Source of the DNA: Oxalobacter paeniformigenes
GTDB lineage: Bacteria; Pseudomonadota; Gammaproteobacteria; Burkholderiales; Burkholderiaceae_D
Length of the DNA stretch: 64,000 nucleotides
Assembly (NCBI RefSeq): GCF_027158465.1
Contig: NZ_JAMKYL010000001.1
Coordinates: 744,001 to 808,000 of the forward strand
Direction of reading: 5' to 3'
Part shown: one piece after another, positions 26,099 to 36,100 of the stretch
Numbering within the stretch: position 1 is the first letter of the stretch
Layout: each line of letters starts with the position of its first letter
Translations under genes and position numbers: made by a program
Notes under the pieces: generated by a model
Told to the model about the DNA's origin: nothing
The model's database searches: none
What the model saw: the letters and a program-made list of their open reading frames with translations, nothing else

Positions 26099-26279
26099 AA
26101 ACATGTGTCGCAGCGGACTGCGCAGGCAACCAACCATCCGCAAACAAAACTTCGCATAATTTATATTATGTAAAATTACTGACGCATTTCACTAGACAGT
26201 ATCTGGCACATCGTGCAAAAGTCCTCTATCCTCTATTGCATGACCGGAACAAACCCTACGTTTGAACGTTACTGCAATC
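26099..26279. other. AT-rich spacer between the HD ORF and the UvrA2-type gene
   Basis: A spacer of 181 bp with an inverted repeat CATAAT/ATTATG (26155-26160/26165-26170). The string GCATAATTT at the repeat also occurs just upstream of the HD ORF (25913), so the two could share a regulator. No further cas10-like codons were recognised in the other frames. Confidence 0.4.
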
Positions 26280-28805
26280 ATGGCAAAAAAAACTGTCAGG
26301 ACAGAAAGAACCGCACCTGAATCGATCAGGATTCGCGGTGCGAGAGTCCATAACCTGAAAAATATTGATGTCGATATCCCGCTGAACCGGATCGTCGCCA
26401 TCGCCGGCGTTTCCGGTTCCGGGAAATCGTCGCTGGCGCTGGGTGTCCTGTATGCCGAAGGATCGCGGCGCTATCTGGAAGCGCTTTCGACCTATACACG
26501 GCGGCGGATGACGCAGGCTGCCAGACCGCAAGTCGATGAGGTATTGTATGTACCGGCCGCGCTGGCATTGCGCCAGCGTCCGGGTATTCCCGGCATCCGC
26601 AGCACCTTCGGCACGGGAACCGAATTGCTCAACAGCCTTCGCCTGATGTTTTCGCGACTGGCCAACCATCGTTGTCCGAACGGGCATTATCTGGAACCCT
26701 CGCTGGCTGTCGCTGCCGGACAGGCGCTGCGCTGTCCTGAATGCGGTACATCGTTTTACGCGCCCTCGGCAGAAGAACTGGCTTTCAACAGTCAGGGCGC
26801 ATGCCGTACCTGTGACGGGACGGGCATGATACGGACCGTCGATCTGGCGACACTCGTGCCGGACGACAGTCTCTCTATCGACGATGGTGCGGTCGCGCCA
26901 TGGAATTCCCTGATGTGGTCGCTGATGACCGATGTCTGTCGTGCGATGGGCGTCCGTACCGACATACCGTTCCGCGACCTGACCGAACAAGAAAAAGAAA
27001 TCGTCTATCACGGCCCTGCCGAGAAAAAACACATCCTTTACAAGGCCAAAAATTCCAATCAGGCCGGCGAACTGGACTTCACCTATTACAACGCGGTCTA
27101 TACCGTCGAAAATGCCCTTGCCAAAGTCAAGGATGAAAAAGGGATGAAGCGAGTCGAGAAATTCCTGAAAGAATCCCCCTGCCCCGACTGTGGTGGAACA
27201 CGACTGTCCAAAGCGGCCAGAATGCCGAAACTGTGCGGTATCTCTCTCGACGAAGTCTGCCGCATGACCCTCTCCGATCTGGTGAAATGGGTAGCGGCCG
27301 TCCCGGCCAGCCTGCCGGAAACCATGCAGCCGATGGCGGAAAGCATTTGCGGGGCATTCGACACAACGGCAAAACGTCTGCTTGATCTGGGATTGGGTTA
27401 TCTGACGCTGGACCGTGCCGCGTCCACGCTTTCCACAGGCGAACGGCAACGCATGCAACTGGCACGTGCCGTCCGCAACCGGACAACCGGTGTGCTTTAT
27501 GTACTGGATGAACCATCCATCGGGCTGCATCCATCCAACATCACCGGACTGACCGGCGTCATGCAGGATTTGATAGCCGACGGCAACTCCGTCATACTGG
27601 TCGATCACGACACACAGATTCTCTCCGAAGCGGACTGGCTGATCGAAATGGGACCGGATGCCGGAGCGTCGGGCGGCCATGTCATTGCAGAGGGAAAAAT
27701 CGCCGACATCGCCGACAATCCCGTTTCACGGATAGCTCCCTTCCTTTCCGGAAAAAACCGTATCCACATGCGCAAGACGGACATGTCCGCCCTCTTCTCT
27801 TCCGGAAAACTTCACCTTGCGACAACAGCTATCCATACCGTCAAACCCGCTGAAGTCGATATTCCAAAAGGCAAACTGACCGTCGTGACCGGCGTTTCCG
27901 GCTCCGGCAAAACCACGCTGATTCTGGAAAGCCTTGTGCCGGCACTCTCGGCCTTTATCCATGGAGAAAACCTGCCGGAACACGTCCTGTCGATAGACGC
28001 ACCGGGTATCAGACAGGTCAAACTGATCGACGCCACACCGATCGGCATCAATGTGCGCTCCACCGTCGCGACCTATGCCAACGTCCATGACGAACTCAGA
28101 AAAGTATTCGCGAAAACACCGGCAGCAAAAGAACAAGGCTACAAGGCAGGCGATTTTTCCTACAACACCGGAAAACTGCGCTGTTCCGTCTGCGACGGCA
28201 CCGGTATCATCAGTCTGGACGTACAATTCCTGCCTGACGTGGACATCCCCTGCCCCGCATGCCGCGGCTCGCGGTTTTCGAAAACCGCCGGACAAATCCG
28301 CTACGAAAATCGCTCCGGACAAGCCTATTCGATGCCCGAACTCATGGACATGGACATCCGGACGGCACTGACTGCCTGCAAGGATCTGAAAATCGTCAGC
28401 CAGCGACTGGACGTATTGCGGCAACTCGGACTTGGCTATCTGACGCTCGGAGAAGAAACCCCCGCCCTTTCCGGCGGAGAAGCACAGCGCCTGAAACTGG
28501 CCAGTGAAATGGGCAAGGCGCAAAACGACACCGTATTCGTATTCGACGAACCCACGATCGGCCTTCACCCGCTGGATGTCCAGACCCTGCTGGACGTATT
28601 CGCGACGCTGATCGAAAACGGCGCCACCGTCATCGTCATCGAACACGACCTCGATCTCATACGAAATGCTGACTACATCATCGACATGGGACCGGGCGGT
28701 GGCTCAGACGGCGGGAAAATCGTCGCCGCCGGAACGCCATCCGAAATCGCAGCCAATCCGCACAGCGTCACCGGGAAATATCTCGCCCGGAAAACCACGA
28801 TTTGA
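26280..28805 (+). CDS. UvrA2/DrrC-type ABC excision or resistance ATPase
   Basis: UvrA-family protein of 841 residues with two ABC ATPase halves. Walker A motifs are GVSGSGKS (43-50) and GVSGSGKT in the second half. Zinc-module cysteines occur in CPECGTSFYAPS, CRTCDGTGM, CPDCGGTR, CSVCDGTG and CPACRGSR. The first signature reads STLSTGERQRMQLA instead of LSGGE; the second is ALSGGEAQRLKLA. It is about 100 residues shorter than housekeeping UvrA, matching class II UvrA2 proteins such as DrrC, linked to tolerance of DNA-intercalating compounds. It is therefore unlikely to be the cell's main UvrA. Start: ATG 26280; a TTG at 26262 is possible. Neither has a clear ribosome binding site. Confidence 0.88.
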   Translation: MAKKTVRTERTAPESIRIRGARVHNLKNIDVDIPLNRIVAIAGVSGSGKSSLALGVLYAEGSRRYLEALSTYTRRRMTQAARPQVDEVLYVPAALALRQRPGIPGIRSTFGTGTELLNSLRLMFSRLANHRCPNGHYLEPSLAVAAGQALRCPECGTSFYAPSAEELAFNSQGACRTCDGTGMIRTVDLATLVPDDSLSIDDGAVAPWNSLMWSLMTDVCRAMGVRTDIPFRDLTEQEKEIVYHGPAEKKHILYKAKNSNQAGELDFTYYNAVYTVENALAKVKDEKGMKRVEKFLKESPCPDCGGTRLSKAARMPKLCGISLDEVCRMTLSDLVKWVAAVPASLPETMQPMAESICGAFDTTAKRLLDLGLGYLTLDRAASTLSTGERQRMQLARAVRNRTTGVLYVLDEPSIGLHPSNITGLTGVMQDLIADGNSVILVDHDTQILSEADWLIEMGPDAGASGGHVIAEGKIADIADNPVSRIAPFLSGKNRIHMRKTDMSALFSSGKLHLATTAIHTVKPAEVDIPKGKLTVVTGVSGSGKTTLILESLVPALSAFIHGENLPEHVLSIDAPGIRQVKLIDATPIGINVRSTVATYANVHDELRKVFAKTPAAKEQGYKAGDFSYNTGKLRCSVCDGTGIISLDVQFLPDVDIPCPACRGSRFSKTAGQIRYENRSGQAYSMPELMDMDIRTALTACKDLKIVSQRLDVLRQLGLGYLTLGEETPALSGGEAQRLKLASEMGKAQNDTVFVFDEPTIGLHPLDVQTLLDVFATLIENGATVIVIEHDLDLIRNADYIIDMGPGGGSDGGKIVAAGTPSEIAANPHSVTGKYLARKTTI

Positions 28806-28814
28806 ACATCGGTG

Positions 28815-28848
28815 AACCGTATGAAAACCCGTTTGTTTTCATACGGTT
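28815..28848. terminator. Bidirectional terminator between uvrA2-type and helicase genes
   Basis: A perfect 14-bp stem, AACCGTATGAAAAC / GTTTTCATACGGTT, has a 6-nt loop and lies 10 bp after the UvrA2 stop. It overlaps the last bases of the convergent helicase gene. Confidence 0.8.
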
Positions 28849-31729
28849 ATTTTCCTTTATCCGAGCGCAACGCAGCGATGATACGCGCTTTTTCGTTATC
28901 TCCCTTTGTCGAAAGACGAAGCAGCGGAATCGAACATTTCCGGAAAATCCGGTTTTTCAATTCATCCCGTTGTCTCTGGCTCATATCGGAGTGATGAAAG
29001 CGGTAACCGTCCACCTCGATCGCAAGAACCGGCTTGTGTGTCAGCTTCTTCCAGATCAGGAAATCCAGATGCGACAGCGGATTCCGGACAAACTCTGATT
29101 CTTCGGCATCCAGTTTGTCATGGCGGCGTATCAGGCGATTGAGCGGGATATGCATGGATACCTGCAAATCACCGAATGCCGGAAATTCCTGCCATATATC
29201 CTCCAGCAAGCCATAAAGAAGATTTTCGGAATCGTATTCCGAAACACGGGTATGTCTGGCCAGAAATTCCTTGCGTATATCGGTATATTGATGATAGAGA
29301 AAATCAAAAATCGAAACGACGGAACCGTTATGGTCCGGTCCACCCTGGTAATTGATATATTCCAGCAAATTGGAAATATGGGTATTTTCCGGTATCTCGT
29401 TGCCCGTGATGACGATACAAAGTTTTTTCTTCGCTCTGGAAACGGCGACATTCAAAAGATCGGGGCTGTCGGCAAACGATGAAATCCGGCTTTCGGCCAG
29501 TGTCAAAATGATGGCATCTTTTTCCCTGCCCTGAAATTTGTGCACTGTATCTATTTCGACATCCGGATAATCGTGTTGCAAAACATCACGCAATGCATCG
29601 ATCTGATTTCTGAACGGTGAAATAATACCGATACTGTCCGTTCCGGAAATCGAAGGCAATATCCTGGACTGTATCTCTTTGATTTCACGCAAATTGACAT
29701 GAGATCGTCCCAGCGTATGCTGACCTGCCACGGTACGGAAAATTTCAAGGGGAACCATGCCATCGATCGGTTCGGTCATAATGAGCAATTGACCGTCATA
29801 AAACTGTTTGTTGCAAAAATCGATGATGGCCGGTACACAACGATAATGTTCCCGAAGTATGGTTTGCGGAATCTTCGGCAAAACGGCAAGAATCGAACTC
29901 AGAAAATTTTGCGCTGCGCAATGATATCCGTAAGGTACGCTGAATTTCCGGTAAATATCATCCAGTTCGATATGATCCTTGTCGGTGACCACATTGCGAA
30001 GCTGCATCTGATCACCGACGATAACGGCATTTTTCGCGGATGTCAGCGCCAGAAATCCGGTTTCGACAGAAACCTGCGACGCTTCATCCATAATCACATA
30101 ATCATATTCGACATCCTGCCCCAGACAACGTGAAGAAAAAGCCGAACTCAGGACAATGGGATACCACTCAAGAAACGCACGCCAGTCCGAACGCATCGTA
30201 AACGAATCGAAGCGCAATCGTGATTTCTTATGATATTTCCGGAAAAGACGATCCTTCAACAACAACATCGAAACCGACTGGATACGCTTCATAATACCAT
30301 CTGCCGACATGGCGGTATCGCTGTGGATACTGTCAAGTTCCGCCCTGATCGTCCTGATCTTTTCACGCAAAACGTTTTCTTTCAGATCATAAATGGCATG
30401 CTGGAGCAGCAATTCCTGCTCATGATCGGGCAAATGATGGAAACCGGGTGAACGAAACGTCCATAAACATTTGATTTTCCACAAAAATCCAGACAATCCG
30501 GAAGAAGCGGATTGCAAATTTTCCCGCACCTTTTTGCTTTTCCATAACCTTATCAGACGATCGAGCTGTTTTTCCTGATCGAACAGTTTCCATCTGATTT
30601 CAAAAGGAACATCAGGACGACGGCAATCCTTGCGGAAATAGGAGGCTTCCAGCAACAATTCCGACAAGGCGGTTTTTGTCTGTACCTCTTCCCTCTCCAG
30701 CCGGAAAATACGGTCCAGATTCGCACTCAGTACCGACAATTCATTTTCCAGTCCGGCTGCATATGCGAAATCCAGTCGCCAACCCGAAAAACCGTCCGGT
30801 AATCCGATATAACCCTGATTATCGAGAAACGCTTTCCGGTTATCGGCATTGCCAAGCGCCGCGACCAGAAAATCCAGCTGGCAGTCCGCCAGTTTATCCG
30901 CCACATTTTTCGTCGCCGAATTGTTGTTGGAAACCACCAGAGCGGTTTTGCCCTGCCATACCAGATTGGCAAGAATATTCAGAATCGTCTGGGTTTTCCC
31001 TGTACCTGGCGGCCCCTGAATTACACTGGCCCTCGATGCCAATGCATTTCGTATCGCCGTGCACTGGCTTTCATTCAGACCGAACGGATAAAGCACTGTT
31101 CCGACTTGCGCTCTTATATCCCGATATTCCGCTGGCGACAGATATTCCTTTGCGATAGCTGTATCGGGAATACAAACAATATCAGCATATTGCCCCTGAA
31201 GCAAAAGCTGTCCGTTTTCGTTTTTGAGTTTGCTTGCGCCGGCACTTGTCCTGAGATATTCAAAAACATCGGTCACCTTGCGGTCAGTCAACAAAAGATT
31301 GTCGACCGCCACGACTTCCGACTCGTCAAAAACAAACCACAATCCGCTTTCTGTTTCGGCATACCAGTATCCGGCCTTCGAATCACTCTCGCTTTCCCTG
31401 ATGACATCATCGGAAAAATGGCACAAATAAGAAAATGCTTCTTTCGGCCAAAATGAATGTTTATTGAAATATTTTTTTGTCGGCTTCAGCACCTTGCTTG
31501 CCGGATCGTAAACTGCGGGCTTTTTAAACCATCTGATATTATCGGCACGATAAGTATAAGAACGGGATGGCGAATTGCCATAAGCACCGAATTCAACCCA
31601 GACTTTATTGCCCTTTCTGGCAATCGCCACAATATTGGCCGTCCTGTTCTGGCCTTTGACAAAAATCAGATTTTCACGAGGGAACATACCAGCGAAATCA
31701 TTCATCCCGAACGGGGAAACCATCATCAT
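28847..31729 (-). CDS. SF1 helicase (UPF1/DNA2-like) fused to a C-terminal PD-(D/E)XK nuclease domain
   Basis: Protein of 960 residues. After about 215 residues of unassigned N-terminus comes the SF1 helicase: Walker A QGPPGTGKTQ (239-246), a long insertion with predicted coiled coil (about 330-490), motif II VIMDEASQVS, motif III VGDQMQL, motif V TVHKFQGREKDAIIL and motif VI NVAVSRAKKKL. The last 150 residues hold SHLDFLI and LAIEVDGYRFHH, then RDELKNRIF, the D...ExD core of Vsr/DUF559/DUF2726-like nucleases. This architecture is common in defence islands, and a DNA-degrading defence role is inferred. The gene is clearly AT-richer than its neighbours and stands alone, suggesting transfer. 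Three ATG codons in a row open it; AGG at 8 nt favours the third (31723). Confidence 0.85.
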   Translation of the reverse strand: MMMVSPFGMNDFAGMFPRENLIFVKGQNRTANIVAIARKGNKVWVEFGAYGNSPSRSYTYRADNIRWFKKPAVYDPASKVLKPTKKYFNKHSFWPKEAFSYLCHFSDDVIRESESDSKAGYWYAETESGLWFVFDESEVVAVDNLLLTDRKVTDVFEYLRTSAGASKLKNENGQLLLQGQYADIVCIPDTAIAKEYLSPAEYRDIRAQVGTVLYPFGLNESQCTAIRNALASRASVIQGPPGTGKTQTILNILANLVWQGKTALVVSNNNSATKNVADKLADCQLDFLVAALGNADNRKAFLDNQGYIGLPDGFSGWRLDFAYAAGLENELSVLSANLDRIFRLEREEVQTKTALSELLLEASYFRKDCRRPDVPFEIRWKLFDQEKQLDRLIRLWKSKKVRENLQSASSGLSGFLWKIKCLWTFRSPGFHHLPDHEQELLLQHAIYDLKENVLREKIRTIRAELDSIHSDTAMSADGIMKRIQSVSMLLLKDRLFRKYHKKSRLRFDSFTMRSDWRAFLEWYPIVLSSAFSSRCLGQDVEYDYVIMDEASQVSVETGFLALTSAKNAVIVGDQMQLRNVVTDKDHIELDDIYRKFSVPYGYHCAAQNFLSSILAVLPKIPQTILREHYRCVPAIIDFCNKQFYDGQLLIMTEPIDGMVPLEIFRTVAGQHTLGRSHVNLREIKEIQSRILPSISGTDSIGIISPFRNQIDALRDVLQHDYPDVEIDTVHKFQGREKDAIILTLAESRISSFADSPDLLNVAVSRAKKKLCIVITGNEIPENTHISNLLEYINYQGGPDHNGSVVSIFDFLYHQYTDIRKEFLARHTRVSEYDSENLLYGLLEDIWQEFPAFGDLQVSMHIPLNRLIRRHDKLDAEESEFVRNPLSHLDFLIWKKLTHKPVLAIEVDGYRFHHSDMSQRQRDELKNRIFRKCSIPLLRLSTKGDNEKARIIAALRSDKGK

Positions 31730-31951
31730 CGCCTATTCTAGAATAATCCGGTACACGCAGACAGCACCCCCGTTGTTCATAACCGAAACGACGATTGTTT
31801 CCAACGACATCGATCAGACCAGGCGCCCCCCATGTTCTGCCATACCCGCCTGAAATTTATTCCTTTCATAACGGAAAAGACCATTGTTTGGCGGTAATAT
31901 AAACAGTTTCTTCCCGAACACCGCCTCGATACGTACCAGGCCCACGTTTTC

Positions 31952-33190
31952 ATGAAAATCCTTCACACTTCCGACTGGCACCTCGGCCGCTCGCTGTACG
32001 GCAGACAGCGTTATGACGAATTCGAAGCCTTTCTGGACTGGCTGTCCGAAACAATCTGGCGGAACGAAGTCAGCACCCTGCTGGTGTCTGGCGACATATT
32101 CGACAACAGCACCCCATCGACCCGTGCGCAGGAACTGTATTACCGTTTTCTGGGGCAAACCATCCGCTCGTCCTGCCGGCATATCGTCATCATCGCCGGC
32201 AATCACGACTCTCCCGCCTTTCTCGACGCACCGCAACAGCTGCTCAAGGCACTCGACATCCATGTCATCGGTCACGGCAACCATCCGCCGGAAGAAGAAG
32301 TTCTGGTACTGCATGATGAATACCGCAATCCCGAACTGATCGTCTGTGCCGTCCCCTATCTCCGTGATCGCGATATCCGGCCATCCGAAGCCGGTGAAAG
32401 CGCCGACCGGAAAGAAGAAAAGCTGCTCGAAGGCATCCGCACGCATTACGCAAACGTCACCGCGCTTGCCGAACAAAAGCGGCAGGAACTCGGCGGCGAT
32501 ATTCCCGTCGTGGCGATGGGGCATCTCTTCACCGCGGGTGGCCAGACAATTGACGGTGACGGTGTACGGGAACTGTACGTCGGTTCCATCGCCCACGTCA
32601 CCGCCGGCATCTTCCCGGACAACCTGGACTATGTCGCGCTGGGGCATCTTCATGTACCGCAAACCGTCAATCACACCGACACCATCCGGTACAGCGGTTC
32701 CCCGCTTCCGATGGGCTTCGGTGAAGCACGGCAACAGAAAAGCGTTTGCCTCGTCGAATTTCAGGGAACCGTCCCGACGGTCCGTCCCCTCGGCGTCCCC
32801 GTATTCCAGCGACTGGAAAGCATCCACGGCGATCTGGATACCATCATGGCGCGCATCCGCGAACTGGCTGCGGAGGACGAAAACATCTGGCTGGAAGTCA
32901 TCTACAAAGGCGCCGAAATCATCGGCGACTTGCGCGAGCAGCTGGAAAGCGCTGTCGAAGGCACCCGGCTGGACATCATCCGCGTCCGCGACCAGCGCAT
33001 TATCGACCGTGTGCTGGAACGGACACAGCCGGAAGAAACACTGCATGACATGGACGTTTACGAAGTGTTTTCCCGCTGTCTGGATGCCCACGACATTCCA
33101 CAGGAACAGCGTCCGGCACTGACCGCCACTTACCGCGAAGCGGTTTTCTCGCTGGAAAACGACGAACGACCCGCCACACAGAAAGACTGA
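31952..33190 (+). CDS. sbcD: Exonuclease SbcCD subunit D
   Basis: Nuclease subunit of SbcCD (Mre11 family), which removes hairpins and blocked DNA ends. Of 412 residues, the calcineurin-like phosphoesterase motifs are complete: HTSDWHLGRS, VSGDIFDNSTPS, IAGNHDSPAF, AMGHLFTAGG and LGHLHVPQTV. The C-terminal part (about 290-412) is the DNA-binding/capping domain. ATG 31952 begins directly with the phosphoesterase fold. It is separated from sbcC by two bases, so the two subunits are translated from one transcript. Confidence 0.96.
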   Translation: MKILHTSDWHLGRSLYGRQRYDEFEAFLDWLSETIWRNEVSTLLVSGDIFDNSTPSTRAQELYYRFLGQTIRSSCRHIVIIAGNHDSPAFLDAPQQLLKALDIHVIGHGNHPPEEEVLVLHDEYRNPELIVCAVPYLRDRDIRPSEAGESADRKEEKLLEGIRTHYANVTALAEQKRQELGGDIPVVAMGHLFTAGGQTIDGDGVRELYVGSIAHVTAGIFPDNLDYVALGHLHVPQTVNHTDTIRYSGSPLPMGFGEARQQKSVCLVEFQGTVPTVRPLGVPVFQRLESIHGDLDTIMARIRELAAEDENIWLEVIYKGAEIIGDLREQLESAVEGTRLDIIRVRDQRIIDRVLERTQPEETLHDMDVYEVFSRCLDAHDIPQEQRPALTATYREAVFSLENDERPATQKD

Positions 33191-33192
33191 CC

Positions 33193-36100
33193 ATGCGCAT
33201 ACTGCAAATACGTTTCAAAAACCTCAATTCGCTGGCGGGAGAATGGCTTATCGACCTGACCCATCCCTCATATACATCGGACGGAATTTTCACGATCACA
33301 GGACCGACCGGTGCAGGCAAAACCACCATACTCGATGCGATCTGCCTCGCCCTATACGGACGTACACCGAGACTTGAAATATCGCAAAAAGAAAACGGCA
33401 TCATGTCCCGCCAGACCGGAGAATGCTTTGCCGAAGTCACATTTGAAACACCGGCCGGACACTACCGCTGCCACTGGAGCCACCGCCGCGCATACCAGAA
33501 AAGCGACGGCAATCTCCAGCAAGCCAGACATGAAATCGCCAACGCCGATACCGGCGAAATCATCGAATCCGGTATTCAGCGTACCGCCAGCACAATCGAA
33601 TACCTTACCGGCATGAACTTCGACCGGTTCACACGCTCCATGCTGCTGGCGCAAGGCCGGTTCGACACCTTCCTGAAAGCCAGCCCGAGCGACCGCGCAC
33701 CGATTCTCGAACAAATCACCGGAACCGGCATATACAGCGACATCTCCATCCGCGTACACGAATTGTCGCGCGCCGAAAGCGAAAAACTGAAACTGCTCAC
33801 AGCCGAACTGGGAGCGATCACCCTGCTGGAACCGGAACAGGAAAACGCCTTGCAACAGGAACTGGCGACCCACAAGACAAAAGAAACCACGCTTGCCGGG
33901 CAGATAGCCGAAACGACCCAAGCCATCCAATGGCTGACCACGATTGAAAACCTGCAACGTGAAATCGGTGAACTGACCGATCAGGAAAACGCCCTGCAAA
34001 GAGCCATCGAAGCCTTCGGACCGGAACGCGAAAAACTGGAACACGCCACACGCGCCGCCACACTCGACGGCCAGTACGCGGCACTGCTGGCGATACGCAA
34101 ACAGCAAGCTGACGACCGGCAAGCCCTCGAAACGGAAAAAACCGCCCTGCCCGGCCTGCAAGCCGCACTCACGCAACAGGCCCATGCACTTGAAACGGCC
34201 ACGCAACTGACGCGCCAGCGCAAAGAAACCCGCCAGCAAATGCAACCGCTCTGGCAACAAGTCCGTGCGCTCGACCAGACACTGGATGGCCTGCAAAAAC
34301 AGCTGGCCGACATCAACACGCAATACCAACAGGAAAAAGCGCACGCCGACACCGACCGGAACACGCTGTCCGAACAGACACAACACCTTGCCCGATACGA
34401 CCGGACACTGGCGACCATCGACCGTTACCTCGTCGAACATGCCCGGGATGAGGCGCTTGCCACCGGCCTGCCCGCCATCGAAGAACAATCCAGACACCTG
34501 GACGCGATGGCACAGGACACCGCGCAAAAAGCCGCCGCAGAAAAAGCGGCGCGACAGGCATTGAAACAGGCGGAAACCGCCCTCGCCGAATGCCGGAAAG
34601 AAACCGGGAAAATCCGTCAGGAACAAACCCGCACCGCTTCTGCCCTCGAACAGGGAAAAAACGCGCTGGAAAAAATACTGGCAGGTCGCACATTGCGCGA
34701 ATACCGGCTCGAAAAAGACCTGTTGAACGAAAAATTGCGCAACATCCAGCTCGTCGCCTCGCTGGCCGAACACCGTGCGCGCCTTCAGGACGGCAAAGCC
34801 TGTCCGCTGTGCGGCGCGCTGCACCACCCCTACACACAAGACACGATACCGGCACCGGACGAAACCACAGAAAAAATAGCCGCCATCGACCGGCTGATCA
34901 CACAGGCCGAAACACAGGACACCGCCAACGCCCGACTGCAGGAAACAGCAAACCGGACGCGTGACGCCTTCAACGAAGCCGAAAAAAAAGAACTGACAGC
35001 ATCGAGCCGGCAACAGGCAGCACAACAACGGCTGGACGAACGCACGCAGGAACTGGCAACCGCGCGCGAAGAACAGGAAACATACCGCAACGCTCTGTCG
35101 GCGCGGCTTCAGACACTCGGAACCGATACAACGCCGGAAACGGATATCCCCGGACGCATCGACACATTGCGAAAACGTCTGGCGGCATGGAACACACAAA
35201 CCGCGCAAAAAACGACCGTCGAAAAACAGCGTGCCGACACGGACGGCGAAATCAAACGGCTTGCCGCCATCATCGAAACACGGCGCGAAACACTGCAAAA
35301 CCTCATGCAAAAACGCCAGACCCTTCAGGAAGAATGGACTGCGAAACACGATACGCGCAACACCCTGTTCGGCGAACGCAAACCCGACGATGACGAAAAA
35401 CGCCTGAACCGGCAAATCGACGAAGCCGAAACCGCCGAACAGCAAGCCAGAGAACGGCACGACACCGCCCACCAGCGATGGCAGGCCGCCGATACCCGTA
35501 TCCAAACCCTGGAAAACGCCATCCGGCAACGCACCCCGGAGCTGGAAAAACAGGAAAACACTTTTGCCGAAGCCTGCCGGACAAAAGGTTTTCCCGAAGA
35601 AACTGCCTTCCTTGCCGCCAGACTGCGAGACGAAGAGCGCGCCGCACTGGCAGAAACCGCCAGCAATCTCGATAAACGTCTGACAGGGCTGACCGCCCGC
35701 AAAAAAGACCGCGAAGAACGACTGGCAGCCGAAACCGCGAAAGCCGTCACCCCGTTATCCCTGACGGAACTGCAACAGCAATCCGGCCAGCAAAACGAAG
35801 CCATGAAAACCCTGCGCGACACCATGGCAGACATCCGGCACACATTGCAAAACAACGCCGAAGCCAAAGAACGGTTCAGGGAAAAACAAACCGTCATCGA
35901 AGCACAAAAACAGGAATGCGCCCGATGGGAAAACCTGCATGCACTCATCGGCTCGTCAGACGGCAAAAAATACCGGAACTTCGCGCAGGGACTGACATTC
36001 GAACTCATGATCACCCATGCAAACCGGCAACTGCAAAAAATGACCGACCGGTACCTGCTCATCCGCAACCGCACCCAGCCGCTGGAACTGGACGTCATCG

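Noticed and set aside
25705..26279. CRISPR array near the Cas10-like ORF
   Set aside because: I looked for regularly spaced repeats of 24-40 bp here and elsewhere and saw none.
33352..35529. 725-codon antisense frame across sbcC
   Set aside because: Caused by the Gln/Glu-rich coiled-coil codons of SbcC; the Cys/Phe/Gly-rich product is an artefact.
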